Of a DNA stretch of 64,000 nt, positions 9,600-17,809 are shown one piece after another. The position numbers and the translations under genes were made by a program. Origin of the DNA: Bradyrhizobium diazoefficiens (GTDB lineage: Bacteria; Pseudomonadota; Alphaproteobacteria; Rhizobiales; Xanthobacteraceae); the NCBI RefSeq assembly GCF_018131185.1, contig NZ_JAFCJE010000002.1:372001-436000 (forward strand), given 5' to 3'. A model generated the notes under the pieces. That model had not been told where the DNA came from, did no database searches, and saw nothing but the letters and a program-made list of their open reading frames with translations. How positions within the stretch are numbered: position 1 is the stretch's first letter; each line of letters opens with the position of its first letter.

Positions 9600-9801
9600 T
9601 TGGAAATCTCCGGCAGGAGGTGATTAGCAGCAACTAAATCGCAGAAGGCACGGGGTGACAATCCCCGGGCCGCCAGTGCCCCGGCAGCCCTTGCGCCGGG
9701 CGGACCGATAGGCTCAAATAGACTCGCCTTTGCCAAGGAACGGACACGAGCGCCGGCTCCTCCTGAGGCCAGCAAATCAAAATCAGCGAAGAGGAGACGA
9801 C

Positions 9802-9843
9802 ATGGGTCACGCTCGTGTCTCCGAAAGTGGGCTGCTCCAATGA
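9802..9843 (+). CDS. 13-codon upstream reading frame coupled to the reductase gene
   Basis: An ATG at 9802 lies six bases after GAGGAGA (9791-9797), the best ribosome-binding site in this intergenic region. It opens a 13-codon frame, MGHARVSESGLLQ, whose TGA (9841-9843) overlaps the ATG (9840) of the flavoprotein gene as ATGA. The reductase start itself has only a weak site (GTGGG). This looks like a leader frame that feeds ribosomes to the reductase start by translational coupling. The peptide has no recognisable function. Confidence 0.5.
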   Translation: MGHARVSESGLLQ

Positions 9844-11060
9844 CCGACGGTCCGGTGATCATCGTCGGTGCCGGCCATGGCGGTTATCAGGCCGCGGCAT
9901 CCTTGCGCCAGGCGGGCTTTTCCGAGCGCATCTGCCTCATCAATGACGAGGCGCATCTGCCCTATCAGCGGCCGCCGCTGTCGAAAGCCTACATCAAGGG
10001 CTCGGCCGGTCCTGAGAGCCTGATGTTCCGGCCGGAGAAATTCTACCACGACCAGAAGATCGAGCTGGTCGCGGGCCGCGCGGTGTCGATCGACCGCGCG
10101 GGGCGCAAGCTGCATCTCGCCTCCGGCGAGACGCTTGCCTACGGTCACCTCGTGCTGGCGACCGGCGCGCGCAACCGGCTGCTTGATCTGCCGAATGCCA
10201 ATCTGCCCGACGTGAAATATTTGCGCATTCTGGACGAGAGCCAGGCGCTGCGCGCGATCATGCCGTTGAAGACGCGGGTCGTGGTCATCGGCGCCGGCTT
10301 CATCGGCCTGGAATTCGCCGCGACGGCCCGGATCAAGGGCCTCGAGGTCGACGTGCTCGAGCTCGCCCCGCGCGTGATGGCGCGGGCGGTGACGGCGGAG
10401 GTTTCGGAGTATTTTCAGGAGCGCCATCGCCAGGCCGGCATCCGCATCCATCTTGGCGTGCAGGCGACCTCGATCGAAGCCGAGAACGGCAAGGTCACCG
10501 GCGTCTCCTTGAGCGACGGACGGCATCTGCCCGCGGACCTCGTCGTGGTCGGCGTCGGCGTGCTGCCGAACATCGAGCTGGCAGCCGAGGCGGGACTTCC
10601 GGTTGCGGCCGGCATCATCGTCGACGAATACCTCTCGACGGCTGACGCTGATATCTCCGCAATCGGCGATTGCGCGCTGTTCGCCAGCCCGCGCTTCGGC
10701 GGATCGCTGCGGCTGGAATCGGTGCAGAACGCCACTGACCACGCCCGCTGCCTCGCGGCGCGGCTGACCGGCGACCGGAAGCCCTACGACGGCCATCCCT
10801 GGTTCTGGAGCGACCAGGGCGACGACAAGCTGCAGATCGCAGGGCTGACCACCGGATACGACCGCGTCGTTCTGCGCGGCGATCCCGCCAACAAGGCGTT
10901 TTCCGCGTTCTGCTACAAGGGCGAGAAGCTGCTCGGCATCGAATCCATCAACCGCGCCGGCGATCACATGTTCGGCCGCCGCCTGCAGGCCATGGACCGC
11001 TCGATCACGGCGGAGCAGGCCGCCGACGAAAGTTTTGACCTGAAGAGCGCGCTGGCGTGA
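9840..11060 (+). CDS. FAD-dependent ferredoxin reductase-type oxidoreductase
   Basis: This 406-residue protein belongs to the family of NADH-dependent ferredoxin reductases serving class I P450s and ring-hydroxylating dioxygenases (rhodocoxin or putidaredoxin reductase type). The FAD-binding GAGHGGYQAA is at residues 9-18, YQRPPLSKAY follows, the NAD-binding GAGFIGLEFA is near 149-158 and AIGDCAL marks the second FAD contact near 278. The C-terminal domain includes YDGHPWFWSDQGD, typical of this family. No ferredoxin or P450 gene adjoins it, so its electron acceptor must be encoded elsewhere; the P450 at 26050 is one candidate. Its stop directly abuts the end of the convergent ribokinase gene. 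Confidence 0.9.
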   Translation: MTDGPVIIVGAGHGGYQAAASLRQAGFSERICLINDEAHLPYQRPPLSKAYIKGSAGPESLMFRPEKFYHDQKIELVAGRAVSIDRAGRKLHLASGETLAYGHLVLATGARNRLLDLPNANLPDVKYLRILDESQALRAIMPLKTRVVVIGAGFIGLEFAATARIKGLEVDVLELAPRVMARAVTAEVSEYFQERHRQAGIRIHLGVQATSIEAENGKVTGVSLSDGRHLPADLVVVGVGVLPNIELAAEAGLPVAAGIIVDEYLSTADADISAIGDCALFASPRFGGSLRLESVQNATDHARCLAARLTGDRKPYDGHPWFWSDQGDDKLQIAGLTTGYDRVVLRGDPANKAFSAFCYKGEKLLGIESINRAGDHMFGRRLQAMDRSITAEQAADESFDLKSALA

Positions 11061-11975
11061 CTAACCGGCGCCGAGAACAGCCGCAACTTCCCCGACCGTC
11101 GGCATCGATGGCCCGGCGCCCATCCGCTGCACGCTGATCGACGCTGCGGCGTTGGCGAAGGTGAGGGCGGCGCGCAAGGGCACACCGCCGGCCAGTTGCG
11201 CCGCCATTGCGCCGACGAAGCAGTCGCCTGCGCCGGTTGTATCGATCGCCTTCACGGTGCGCCCGGGCACGGTGATCTCTTCGCGCCCCGCAAGCGCAAG
11301 CACGCCACGCTTGCCGAGCGTGACGCAGATGGTCTGGTCCTGCCGCGCCTGAAGTTTCCGCGCGACGTCGAAGATCCGTGCGGCCTCGTCGCTGTCGGAC
11401 ACCCCCACGCCGGCGAGAAAGCCGAGCTCGGTCTCGTTGAGCACGAGGATGTCGATCAGCGCGAGCAGTTCGCCCGACATCTCCTGCGCCGGCGCCGGGT
11501 TGAGCAAGGTCGTGGTCCCGGCCTCGCGGGCACGCCGGAAGAAGGCGGCGATGGTCGGCAGCGGGATCTCGAACTGGCTGACCGCGACGTCGCCTTTCGC
11601 CAGTGGCATATCGGCGATATCGTCCGCGCTGACCAGCGCGTTGGCACCGGGGATAACGACGATGGTGTTGTCAGCCTCGGCGACCGTGATGATCGCAGTG
11701 CCGGTGTGCGTATCCGCGTCGCGGACGGAGGCCAGATCGACGCCTTGATCGCCGAGGAACGTCCTCAGCTCGGCCCCGAACGAATCCTTGCCCAGCCGCC
11801 CGATCAGCGTCGTCCCTGCGCCGAGCCGCGCCGCCGCCACCGCCTGGTTGGCGCCCTTACCGCCCGGAAAGTACAGCACCTGCTTGCCTGCGACGGTCTC
11901 GCCGACCCGCGGATGGCGATCGGCCGTCGCCACCACATCCATGTTGATGCTGCCGGCGACGAAGACGCGCCCCAT
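11061..11975 (-). CDS. rbsK: Ribokinase (PfkB family)
   Basis: This 304-residue PfkB-family kinase closely follows ribokinase. It starts VFVAGSINMDVV with the substrate-binding Asn-Met-Asp, then the GGKGANQAVAAARLG signature at 38-52, NPAPA near 159, and the ATP-binding signature DTTGAGDCF at 245-253 with base Asp251. It phosphorylates ribose or a similar free sugar with ATP in the cytoplasm. It forms a pair with the second PfkB kinase gene, which ends 17 bases upstream of it on the same strand. No ribose ABC transporter adjoins, so a nucleoside-derived or other pentose is possible. Confidence 0.88.
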   Translation of the reverse strand: MGRVFVAGSINMDVVATADRHPRVGETVAGKQVLYFPGGKGANQAVAAARLGAGTTLIGRLGKDSFGAELRTFLGDQGVDLASVRDADTHTGTAIITVAEADNTIVVIPGANALVSADDIADMPLAKGDVAVSQFEIPLPTIAAFFRRAREAGTTTLLNPAPAQEMSGELLALIDILVLNETELGFLAGVGVSDSDEAARIFDVARKLQARQDQTICVTLGKRGVLALAGREEITVPGRTVKAIDTTGAGDCFVGAMAAQLAGGVPLRAALTFANAAASISVQRMGAGPSMPTVGEVAAVLGAG

Positions 11976-11992
11976 GATAACCTCGGCGAACG

Positions 11993-12886
11993 CTAGACCC
12001 TGACCTCGAATTCGTGCCTGACCTTGGCGATGTCGACCAGCGTCGGCAGCCCGGCCTCGTTGCCGAGGCGCTGGATCTTGAAGGTCGAGGCGGCGCGGGC
12101 AAAGTCAAAATGCTCGCGCCAGCTTTTGCCGGGATGGGCGAGGTAGGAATAGACGTAGGCGCCGTGGAAGACGTCGCCGGCGCCGTTGGTGTCGATCACG
12201 CGCTCACGCGGAATCGGCATCGCCGGCATCACCTGCACCGTCCCTGTTTCGTCGTACCAGAGCAGGCCCTTCTCGCCCATGGTGATGCCCCCGATCTTGC
12301 AGCCGCGGCCCTTGAGATAATCGAGCATCTTCTCCGGCGTCAGGTCCATCTGCTCGCACAGACGCTCGGCGACGATCGCGACGTCGATGAATTCCAGCAG
12401 CTCATGCGTGTTGGTGCGCAGGCCGCCGCCGTCGAGCGAGGTCAGGATGCCGGCCTCGCGGCAGACCTTGGCGTAATGGAGCGCGGCATCCGGCTGATGT
12501 CCGTCGACATGCAGCGCGCGGCAGCCGCCGAGATTGAGCATCGGGAAGGGGTGGATGTGCTCGTCGTCGCGGCAGCGGACGATGGCGCGCTTGCCGTCCT
12601 TGGGCATGATGAAGGAGAGCGAGGACTGGTTCACCTTCCGCCCGTGCAGCGAGATCGCGTATTTCGCGCACATGTCCTGGAACATGCGCCCGAGCCAGTC
12701 ATTGGCCGCGGTGGCGATGAGATCCGGCACGATGCCCAGCTTGGCGCAGCAGAACGCCGCCGTCACCGCGTTGCCGCCGAACGACACTGCGTAGTCCGAG
12801 GCCACGTGCTTCTCGTCGCCGGTCGGCATGTGGTCGGTGATGAAGACGACGTCGATATAGGTCTGTCCGATGAAGAGAGCCTGCAT
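11993..12886 (-). CDS. PfkB-family sugar kinase
   Basis: This 297-residue carbohydrate kinase shows the PfkB N-terminal pattern FIGQTYIDVVFITDHMPTGD, the glycine-rich FGGNAVTAAFCCAKLG (36-51) and the ATP/anion-hole signature DTNGAGDVFHG (about 232-242) with catalytic Asp. It is distinct from its ribokinase neighbour and resembles the less characterised sugar-kinase branch of the family. The phosphorylated substrate is unknown. It is the first gene of a two-gene minus-strand operon with rbsK. The upstream gap to 13105 shows no obvious regulator-binding dyad. Confidence 0.82.
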   Translation of the reverse strand: MQALFIGQTYIDVVFITDHMPTGDEKHVASDYAVSFGGNAVTAAFCCAKLGIVPDLIATAANDWLGRMFQDMCAKYAISLHGRKVNQSSLSFIMPKDGKRAIVRCRDDEHIHPFPMLNLGGCRALHVDGHQPDAALHYAKVCREAGILTSLDGGGLRTNTHELLEFIDVAIVAERLCEQMDLTPEKMLDYLKGRGCKIGGITMGEKGLLWYDETGTVQVMPAMPIPRERVIDTNGAGDVFHGAYVYSYLAHPGKSWREHFDFARAASTFKIQRLGNEAGLPTLVDIAKVRHEFEVRV

Positions 12887-13105
12887 TGCTTGTCCGTGAT
12901 GCGCTTGTGGTCCCGGCCGGAGAGATTACTCTAGCACCGGTTCCGCTCCGGGGGGACGCTGAAATTATTCGCAAATCTGCCGCCCGAAGCGCTTGAGGTC
13001 AGCATGTTGCCGGAATACGACCATGACAGGGCAATGCCAAGCCCGGGCAAATGCCGTGTTTCGGCTCACGGTTCCGGTCACTCATAGGCCGATCAAGGGG
13101 GAAAG

Positions 13106-13954
13106 ATGATCACGGGCCTCGATCACGTCGTCGCGCTGGTCCGGGATATCGGTGCGGCCAAGGCGGCCTATCAGACGCTTCTGGGGCGCGCGCCGGCCTG
13201 GCAGAACTCCGGCGAGGGCGCCGACCGGGTGCTGTTCACCCTCGACAACACGACGATCGAATTGATGGCACCGAGCGGCTTCAGCGTCACCGCCGACCGC
13301 ATGCGCGCGCTGCTCGACGACCATGACGGCGTGCTCGCCAGCCTGTGCTTTCGTGTCGCGGAAATCGGCAAGATGCATCGCAGGCTGGAGCGGGTGGCTT
13401 TGAGGCCGGATCCGATCGCCGAGGTCGCAAGCAGCGATACCGTCACCGACGCCGTGCTGCATTGGAAGCGCACGCGTGCGGCTACGGAGCTCACGCGCGG
13501 CGTGCGCATGTTCTTCCTCGAGCTGGCCGACGAGCGTCCCAAATCGGTCGCGACCGACATCGCGCCGATCGACGCGCTGGATCATGTCGTGGTCACGACC
13601 GAGGATTCCGAACGTGCCGCAGCGCTCTACGGCGCGCGGCTCGGCCTCGATCTGGCGCTCGACCGCTCGCACCAGGATTGGGGCCAGCTGATGTTCTTCC
13701 GCTGCGGTGACCTCATCGTCGAGGTGGTGCGCCGCCCGGTGGCGGGCGGCGATGCCGCGCACGACCGCCTCTGGGGCCTGAGCTGGCGCGTCGCCGACAT
13801 CGACGCCACCCGTGCGCGCCTGATCGCTGCCGGCCTCGACGTCAGCGAAGTCCGCAACGGCCGCAAGCCGGGCACGCGCATCATGACGGTGCGGAGCGGC
13901 ACCTGCGGCATCGCGACCGTACTGCTGGAGCGCTCGCCGAAGCCGGTGGAGTGA
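13106..13954 (+). CDS. Two-domain VOC (glyoxalase/dioxygenase-fold) protein
   Basis: This 282-residue protein is composed of two vicinal-oxygen-chelate modules. The first begins ITGLDHVVALVRDIGAAK and the second begins at about 153 with ALDHVVVTTEDSERAA, each starting with the typical LDHVV strand. Metal-ligand candidates are the two strand-1 histidines and acidic residues such as IELMAP (Glu) and IVEVVRR (Glu). The AAGGGGGAAAG site precedes the ATG. The family includes glyoxalases, extradiol dioxygenases and fosfomycin-resistance proteins; nothing here picks among them. It stands alone and is followed by a REP-like repeat. Confidence 0.82.
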   Translation: MITGLDHVVALVRDIGAAKAAYQTLLGRAPAWQNSGEGADRVLFTLDNTTIELMAPSGFSVTADRMRALLDDHDGVLASLCFRVAEIGKMHRRLERVALRPDPIAEVASSDTVTDAVLHWKRTRAATELTRGVRMFFLELADERPKSVATDIAPIDALDHVVVTTEDSERAAALYGARLGLDLALDRSHQDWGQLMFFRCGDLIVEVVRRPVAGGDAAHDRLWGLSWRVADIDATRARLIAAGLDVSEVRNGRKPGTRIMTVRSGTCGIATVLLERSPKPVE

Positions 13955-13958
13955 TTCT

Positions 13959-14064
13959 GTCATTCCGGGGCGTCGCGGAGCGACGAGCCCGGAATCCATT
14001 CATCCACCGCTCCTGCCGCACAATGGATTCCGGGCTCGCGCCCAGGAGGGCGCCCCGGAATGAC
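13959..14064. repeat. REP-like palindromic repeat, family A copy 2
   Basis: This is near-identical in layout to the element at 1860-1967: GTCATTCCGGGGCGTCGCG at the left, CCCGGAATCCATTCATCC, then GGATTCCGGGCTCGCG, and CGCCCCGGAATGAC at the right. It begins 5 bases after the VOC gene. The frame of the following TetR gene is open through it, but translating a repeat as a protein N-terminus is implausible. Confidence 0.85.
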
Positions 14065-14102
14065 GGAGCCAACCAGCAACCTTGCGTTCTCAAACGCCCG
14101 CC

Positions 14103-14117
14103 CGCGTGTTACACGCG
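14103..14117. promoter_or_regulatory. Candidate operator upstream of the TetR gene
   Basis: CGCGTGT-T-ACACGCG is a perfect 15-bp palindrome located about 29 bases before the probable start of the TetR-family gene. Spacing and symmetry fit an autoregulatory TetR operator. I did not find a second copy before the ABC-transporter operon at 15086. Confidence 0.45.
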
Positions 14118-14145
14118 TAGCGACGGCACCCAGCGAGCACCAGGT

Positions 14146-14859
14146 TTGGCGAAGGCAACGGCAAAGCGAACTCTGAAATGGCAGCGCGACCCCGAGGGGA
14201 TGCGGCTGCGCATTCTCGAAGCCGCCAAGCAGGAGTTTTCCGCCCACGGCCTGGCCGGCGCGCGTGTCGACCGCATCGCAGCGAAAGCCGGCGCCAACAA
14301 GCGCATGCTCTACTATCACGTCGGCAACAAGGACGAACTCTATCTGGCGGTGCTCGAAGGCGCCTACGACAAGATCCGCAGCGAGGAGCGGGGACTCGAT
14401 CTCGAGCATCTCGAGCCGCCCGAGGCGATCAGGCGCCTGATCGAGTTCACCTGGAATTACTTCCTGCGCAATCCCGAGTTCCTCTCGCTGCTCCAGACCG
14501 AGAACCTCGCGCGCGCAAAGCACCTGAAGAAGTCGACCAAGGTCAAGTCGATGCACTCCCCCTTCGTCGAGATGATCCGCACCGTGGTGCGGCGCGGCGT
14601 CGACAGCGGCGACTTCCAGGTCGCAGTCGATCCGGTGCAGCTCTACATCTCCATCGCAGGGCTGTGCTTCTTCTACCTCTCGAACTCGGCGACCCTCAGC
14701 GTGATCTTCGGCCGCGATCTGCTGGAAAAAAAGGCCAAGGACGAGCGCTTGGCGCACATGGTGGGCCTCGTGTTGGCTGCCCTGACGGGACAGTCGGTCG
14801 CGCTGTTCGAGATCGCGAAGGCACCGAAGTCGCGCGCGGCCGTAGTGCAGACGGTCTAG
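14146..14859 (+). CDS. TetR/AcrR family transcriptional regulator
   Basis: The N-terminal helix-turn-helix reads RLRILEAAKQEFSAHGLAGARVDRIA, then AKAGANKRMLYYHVGNKDEL, the usual TetR DNA-binding domain; about 150 residues of ligand-binding domain follow. Upstream in-frame starts lie in the family A repeat, so a start near the TTG at 14146 (237 residues) is most sensible, though its ribosome-binding site is weak. TetR proteins usually repress genes nearby and respond to a small ligand. The co-directional import and catabolic operon begins 226 bases downstream and is the obvious target by position, unproven. A perfect palindrome upstream suggests autoregulation. Confidence 0.85.
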   Translation: MAKATAKRTLKWQRDPEGMRLRILEAAKQEFSAHGLAGARVDRIAAKAGANKRMLYYHVGNKDELYLAVLEGAYDKIRSEERGLDLEHLEPPEAIRRLIEFTWNYFLRNPEFLSLLQTENLARAKHLKKSTKVKSMHSPFVEMIRTVVRRGVDSGDFQVAVDPVQLYISIAGLCFFYLSNSATLSVIFGRDLLEKKAKDERLAHMVGLVLAALTGQSVALFEIAKAPKSRAAVVQTV

Positions 14860-14877
14860 TCCGCTAATTTCCCCGCC

Positions 14878-14976
14878 GTCATTCCGGGCGATCCGTAGGA
14901 CCGAACCCGGAAATCTCACGATTCTCAGGTGCGCAAAGCACCCATGGTTCGATGCTTCGCATCGACCCGGAATGAC
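14878..14976. repeat. Divergent REP-like palindrome related to family A
   Basis: GTCATTCCGGGCGATCCG at the left pairs with CGACCCGGAATGAC at the right. The interior differs from the two full family A copies and includes its own small dyad (GGTGCGCAAAGCACC). It fills most of the gap between the TetR gene and the ABC-transporter operon. Confidence 0.65.
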
Positions 14977-15085
14977 TTTGGCACGCCCGGAACCCGCCGC
15001 AAAACGTCACAGGGAAAGTTCTGGACAGTATTTATCCAACGGGTTAATTTCTCGTCACAACGAAGAAGACTGCCGGGAGTGAAAA

Positions 15086-15895
15086 TTGGCCGAGCCGAAG
15101 CCGCAGAACGCTGTTTCCAAGCTGTTGAATGCAGCCTGGGTTCGGCCGTTTTTGTTCCTCGTCTTCATCGTCGTCGCCTGGGATCTCGCGATCCGCCTGT
15201 TCAAGATCCCCGCGTACCAGATCCCGGCGCCACTCGATGTCGTCGCGGTGCTGCGAACGGAATGGCCGGAACTGCTGCGCCAGTCCTGGCCGACGACCTA
15301 TGCTACCGTCTGCGGTTTCGCGCTGTCCGCGCTGTTCGGTATTCCCGTGGCGATGCTGATCGCGGGCTCCAAGACGGTGGAGAGCTACGTTTATCCGCTG
15401 CTGGTGTTCTCGCAGTCCGTGCCGAAGATCGCGATCGCGCCGCTGTTCGTGGTGTGGTTCGGCTTCGGCATCATTCCAAAAGTCATCTCGGCGTTCCTGC
15501 TCGGCTTCTTCCCGGTGGTCGTCTCCGCGGTGCAGGGCTTCAAGTCGGTGGACCCTGACATGGTCGATCTCGCGCGTGCGATGCAGGGCAGCCGCTTCCA
15601 GGTGTTCCGTGCGGTGAACCTGCCGCACGCGCTGCCCGCGATCTTCTCGGGGCTCAAAGTGTCGGTGACGCTTGCCGTGGTCGGCGCCGTCGTCGGCGAA
15701 TTCGTCGGCTCCAATTCCGGCATCGGCTACGTGATGCAGCGCTCCATCGGCACGTTCGATCTGCCGACCATGTTCGCCGCACTGGTGATCCTCGCGCTGC
15801 TAGGCGTGGTTCTGTTCTGGATCGTCGACCGCATCGAGAAGCTGGTCATTCCCTGGCATGTCAGCCAGCGCGAGGACGTGATTTTCGCCTCTTAA
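15086..15895 (+). CDS. ABC transporter permease (NitT/TauT type)
   Basis: This 269-residue inner-membrane permease of the SsuC/TauC type has about six hydrophobic segments, beginning FLFLVFIVVAWDLAI near 22-36. The cytoplasmic EAA loop reads DLARAMQGSRFQVFRAVNLPHALP. The start is a TTG at 15086 preceded by GGGAGTG. With the binding protein and ATPase that follow in the same operon it forms a complete high-affinity importer. Unusually, the permease gene comes first. The substrate is not given by sequence: the family carries sulfonates, nitrate, pyrimidine precursors and aromatic acids. The downstream catabolic enzymes suggest a sugar-like or cyclic polyol substrate. Confidence 0.88.
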   Translation: MAEPKPQNAVSKLLNAAWVRPFLFLVFIVVAWDLAIRLFKIPAYQIPAPLDVVAVLRTEWPELLRQSWPTTYATVCGFALSALFGIPVAMLIAGSKTVESYVYPLLVFSQSVPKIAIAPLFVVWFGFGIIPKVISAFLLGFFPVVVSAVQGFKSVDPDMVDLARAMQGSRFQVFRAVNLPHALPAIFSGLKVSVTLAVVGAVVGEFVGSNSGIGYVMQRSIGTFDLPTMFAALVILALLGVVLFWIVDRIEKLVIPWHVSQREDVIFAS

Positions 15896-15967
15896 GGATT
15901 TTGGTTCTGACGTGAAACGATGATCGGCCAACAATGGTCGACGTAAAACGGCAAAGGGAGAGTGACG

Positions 15968-16960
15968 ATGAAGCAGTGGATAGGGGCCGTTTCGGCGGTG
16001 CTGATGACCTTCGCGGCCATGCCGGCGCAGGCCGCCGACAAGGTCGTGCTGATGCTCAACTGGTACGTCTATGGCGAGCACGCGCCGTTCTATTACGGCA
16101 AGGCCAAGGGCATCTACGCCGCCGAGGGCATCGACCTCGAGATCCAGGAAGGCCGCGGCTCGGCCGCGACGACGCAGGCCGTCGCTGCCAAGACCGCCGA
16201 TTTCGGCTATGTCGACGTCCCCACCATGATGCGCGCTGCGATCAAGGGGGCGCCCGTGGTTGCGACCGGCGTTCTGCTGCAGACCTCGCCGATGTCCGCC
16301 ATGGGCTTCGCCGACAAGAACATCAGGAAGCCCGAGGACATCAAGGGCAAGACGGTCGCGATCACGCCGGCCGATTCCATGACCCAGATCTGGCCGCTGT
16401 TCCTGAAGAAGACCGGCCTGAAGGAAAGCGACTTCAAAACCGTTGCCGGCGACGGCCAGACCAAGCTCAACGCTGTGATCAACGGCCAGGCTGATCTCCT
16501 GCTCGGTTACGTCATGGACCAGTCGATGAAGATCAAGGATGCCACCGGCAAGGACGTCTATCCGATCAAGTTCGCCGACTACGGCATCAACATGGTGTCG
16601 TCAGGCGTCATCGCCAACACCGATTATGTGAAGGCTAACGCCGATCTCGTCCGCCGCTTCATGTCGGCGACGACCAAGGCGGTCGAAGCCGCCGAGAAGG
16701 AGCCGAGGGCCGCTGCGCAGGCGATCCTCGACGCTAACCCCAAGGGCGGGAAGATCGACACGCTGACGCAAGGTTTCGAGCTGACCATTCCGCTCTACCG
16801 AACGGCGGAGACCAAGGGCAAGCGGCCGTTCCAGGTTACCGACCAGAACATGACGGACTCGGTCAATCTGATGGTCGAATATGGCGGTCTCGATGCGAAG
16901 GCCAAGGAGAACCCGAAGGCCTTCTACACCAACGACTATCTGCCGAAGAGTGGCACGTGA
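15968..16960 (+). CDS. ABC transporter periplasmic substrate-binding protein (SsuA/THI5-like)
   Basis: This protein of about 330 residues has a clear signal peptide, MKQWIGAVSAVLMTFAAMPAQA, cleaved before ADK. The mature protein starts VVLMLNWYVYGEHAPFYYGKAKGIYAAEGID, typical of the NMT1/THI5-like and SsuA periplasmic proteins. The ATG at 15968 is preferred over the in-frame GTG at 15962 because AAGGGAG is suitably spaced. It should capture the ligand in the periplasm and deliver it to the permease. Its stop overlaps the GTG start of the ATPase gene. The ligand is unknown. Confidence 0.88.
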   Translation: MKQWIGAVSAVLMTFAAMPAQAADKVVLMLNWYVYGEHAPFYYGKAKGIYAAEGIDLEIQEGRGSAATTQAVAAKTADFGYVDVPTMMRAAIKGAPVVATGVLLQTSPMSAMGFADKNIRKPEDIKGKTVAITPADSMTQIWPLFLKKTGLKESDFKTVAGDGQTKLNAVINGQADLLLGYVMDQSMKIKDATGKDVYPIKFADYGINMVSSGVIANTDYVKANADLVRRFMSATTKAVEAAEKEPRAAAQAILDANPKGGKIDTLTQGFELTIPLYRTAETKGKRPFQVTDQNMTDSVNLMVEYGGLDAKAKENPKAFYTNDYLPKSGT

Positions 16961-17805
16961 AATCTGCGACAGTCATGAGTGAAACCGCGCAGCCGGCCGC
17001 ACATCTGAGACTGGTGAGCGACCGGGCTGCCGGCGAGGCGTCGGGCATCAGGCTGTCAGGCGTGTCGAAGACCTACCGGACGCGCGATGGCGATGTGCCG
17101 TCGCTGCGGCCGCTCGACTTCCACATCAACGACGGCGAGTTCTTCGTCGTGGTGGGCCCCAGCGGCTGCGGCAAGTCCACGCTGCTCAAGCTGATCTCGG
17201 GCCTGCTGCCGCCGACCACGGGCGAAATCCTGGTCGAAGGCGAGAAGGTGACGACGCCGCACGGCAATGTCGGCATCGTGTTCCAGAACGCGCTGCTCCT
17301 GCCCTGGCGCAACATCCTCAACAACGTCATGCTGCCGATCGACATGAAGCGGCTGCCGCGGCAGAAATATCTCGAACGCGCCCAATCACTCTTGAAGATG
17401 GTCGGGCTCGAAGGCTTCGAGAAGAAACTGCCCTGGCAACTCTCCGGCGGCATGCAGCAACGCGCCTCGATCTGCCGTGCGCTGGTGCACGATCCCAGGA
17501 TCATGCTGATGGACGAGCCGTTCGGCGCGCTCGATGCGCTGACGCGCGAGCGCATGAATGTCGAGTTGATGCGGATCCAGCGCGAGACGAAGAAGACGGT
17601 GCTCTTGATCACGCATTCGATTCCCGAGGCCGTGTTCCTCGCCGACCGCGTGCTCGTCATGACCGAGCGCCCCGGCGCGATCGCCGCGATCTACGACGTG
17701 CCGCTACCGCGCCCGCGCTCGCTCGACGCGATGGCCGATCCTGTCTTCACTGAGCTCGTGCAGCGCATCCGCAAGCACTTTTTCTCGCAAGGTTCTCTGG
17801 ACTAA
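16957..17805 (+). CDS. ABC transporter ATP-binding protein (NitT/TauT type)
   Basis: This 282-residue ATPase begins at a GTG overlapping the binding-protein stop; an ATG follows at 16975. The ABC domain is complete: Walker A GPSGCGKST (about 68-76), Q-loop FQNALLLPW, signature LSGGMQQR, Walker B IMLMDEPFGALD and switch His in LITHS. The C-terminal PLPRPRS segment is common in SsuB/TauB-type ATPases. It energises import by the adjacent permease. The catabolic genes follow after only 4 bases, so transport and breakdown appear co-transcribed. Confidence 0.92.
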   Translation: MKSATVMSETAQPAAHLRLVSDRAAGEASGIRLSGVSKTYRTRDGDVPSLRPLDFHINDGEFFVVVGPSGCGKSTLLKLISGLLPPTTGEILVEGEKVTTPHGNVGIVFQNALLLPWRNILNNVMLPIDMKRLPRQKYLERAQSLLKMVGLEGFEKKLPWQLSGGMQQRASICRALVHDPRIMLMDEPFGALDALTRERMNVELMRIQRETKKTVLLITHSIPEAVFLADRVLVMTERPGAIAAIYDVPLPRPRSLDAMADPVFTELVQRIRKHFFSQGSLD

Positions 17806-17809
17806 GACC

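Noticed and set aside
13951..14145. N-terminal extension of the TetR protein
   Set aside because: The extension is translated from a palindromic repeat that also occurs at 1860-1967, and the HTH domain begins after 14146.
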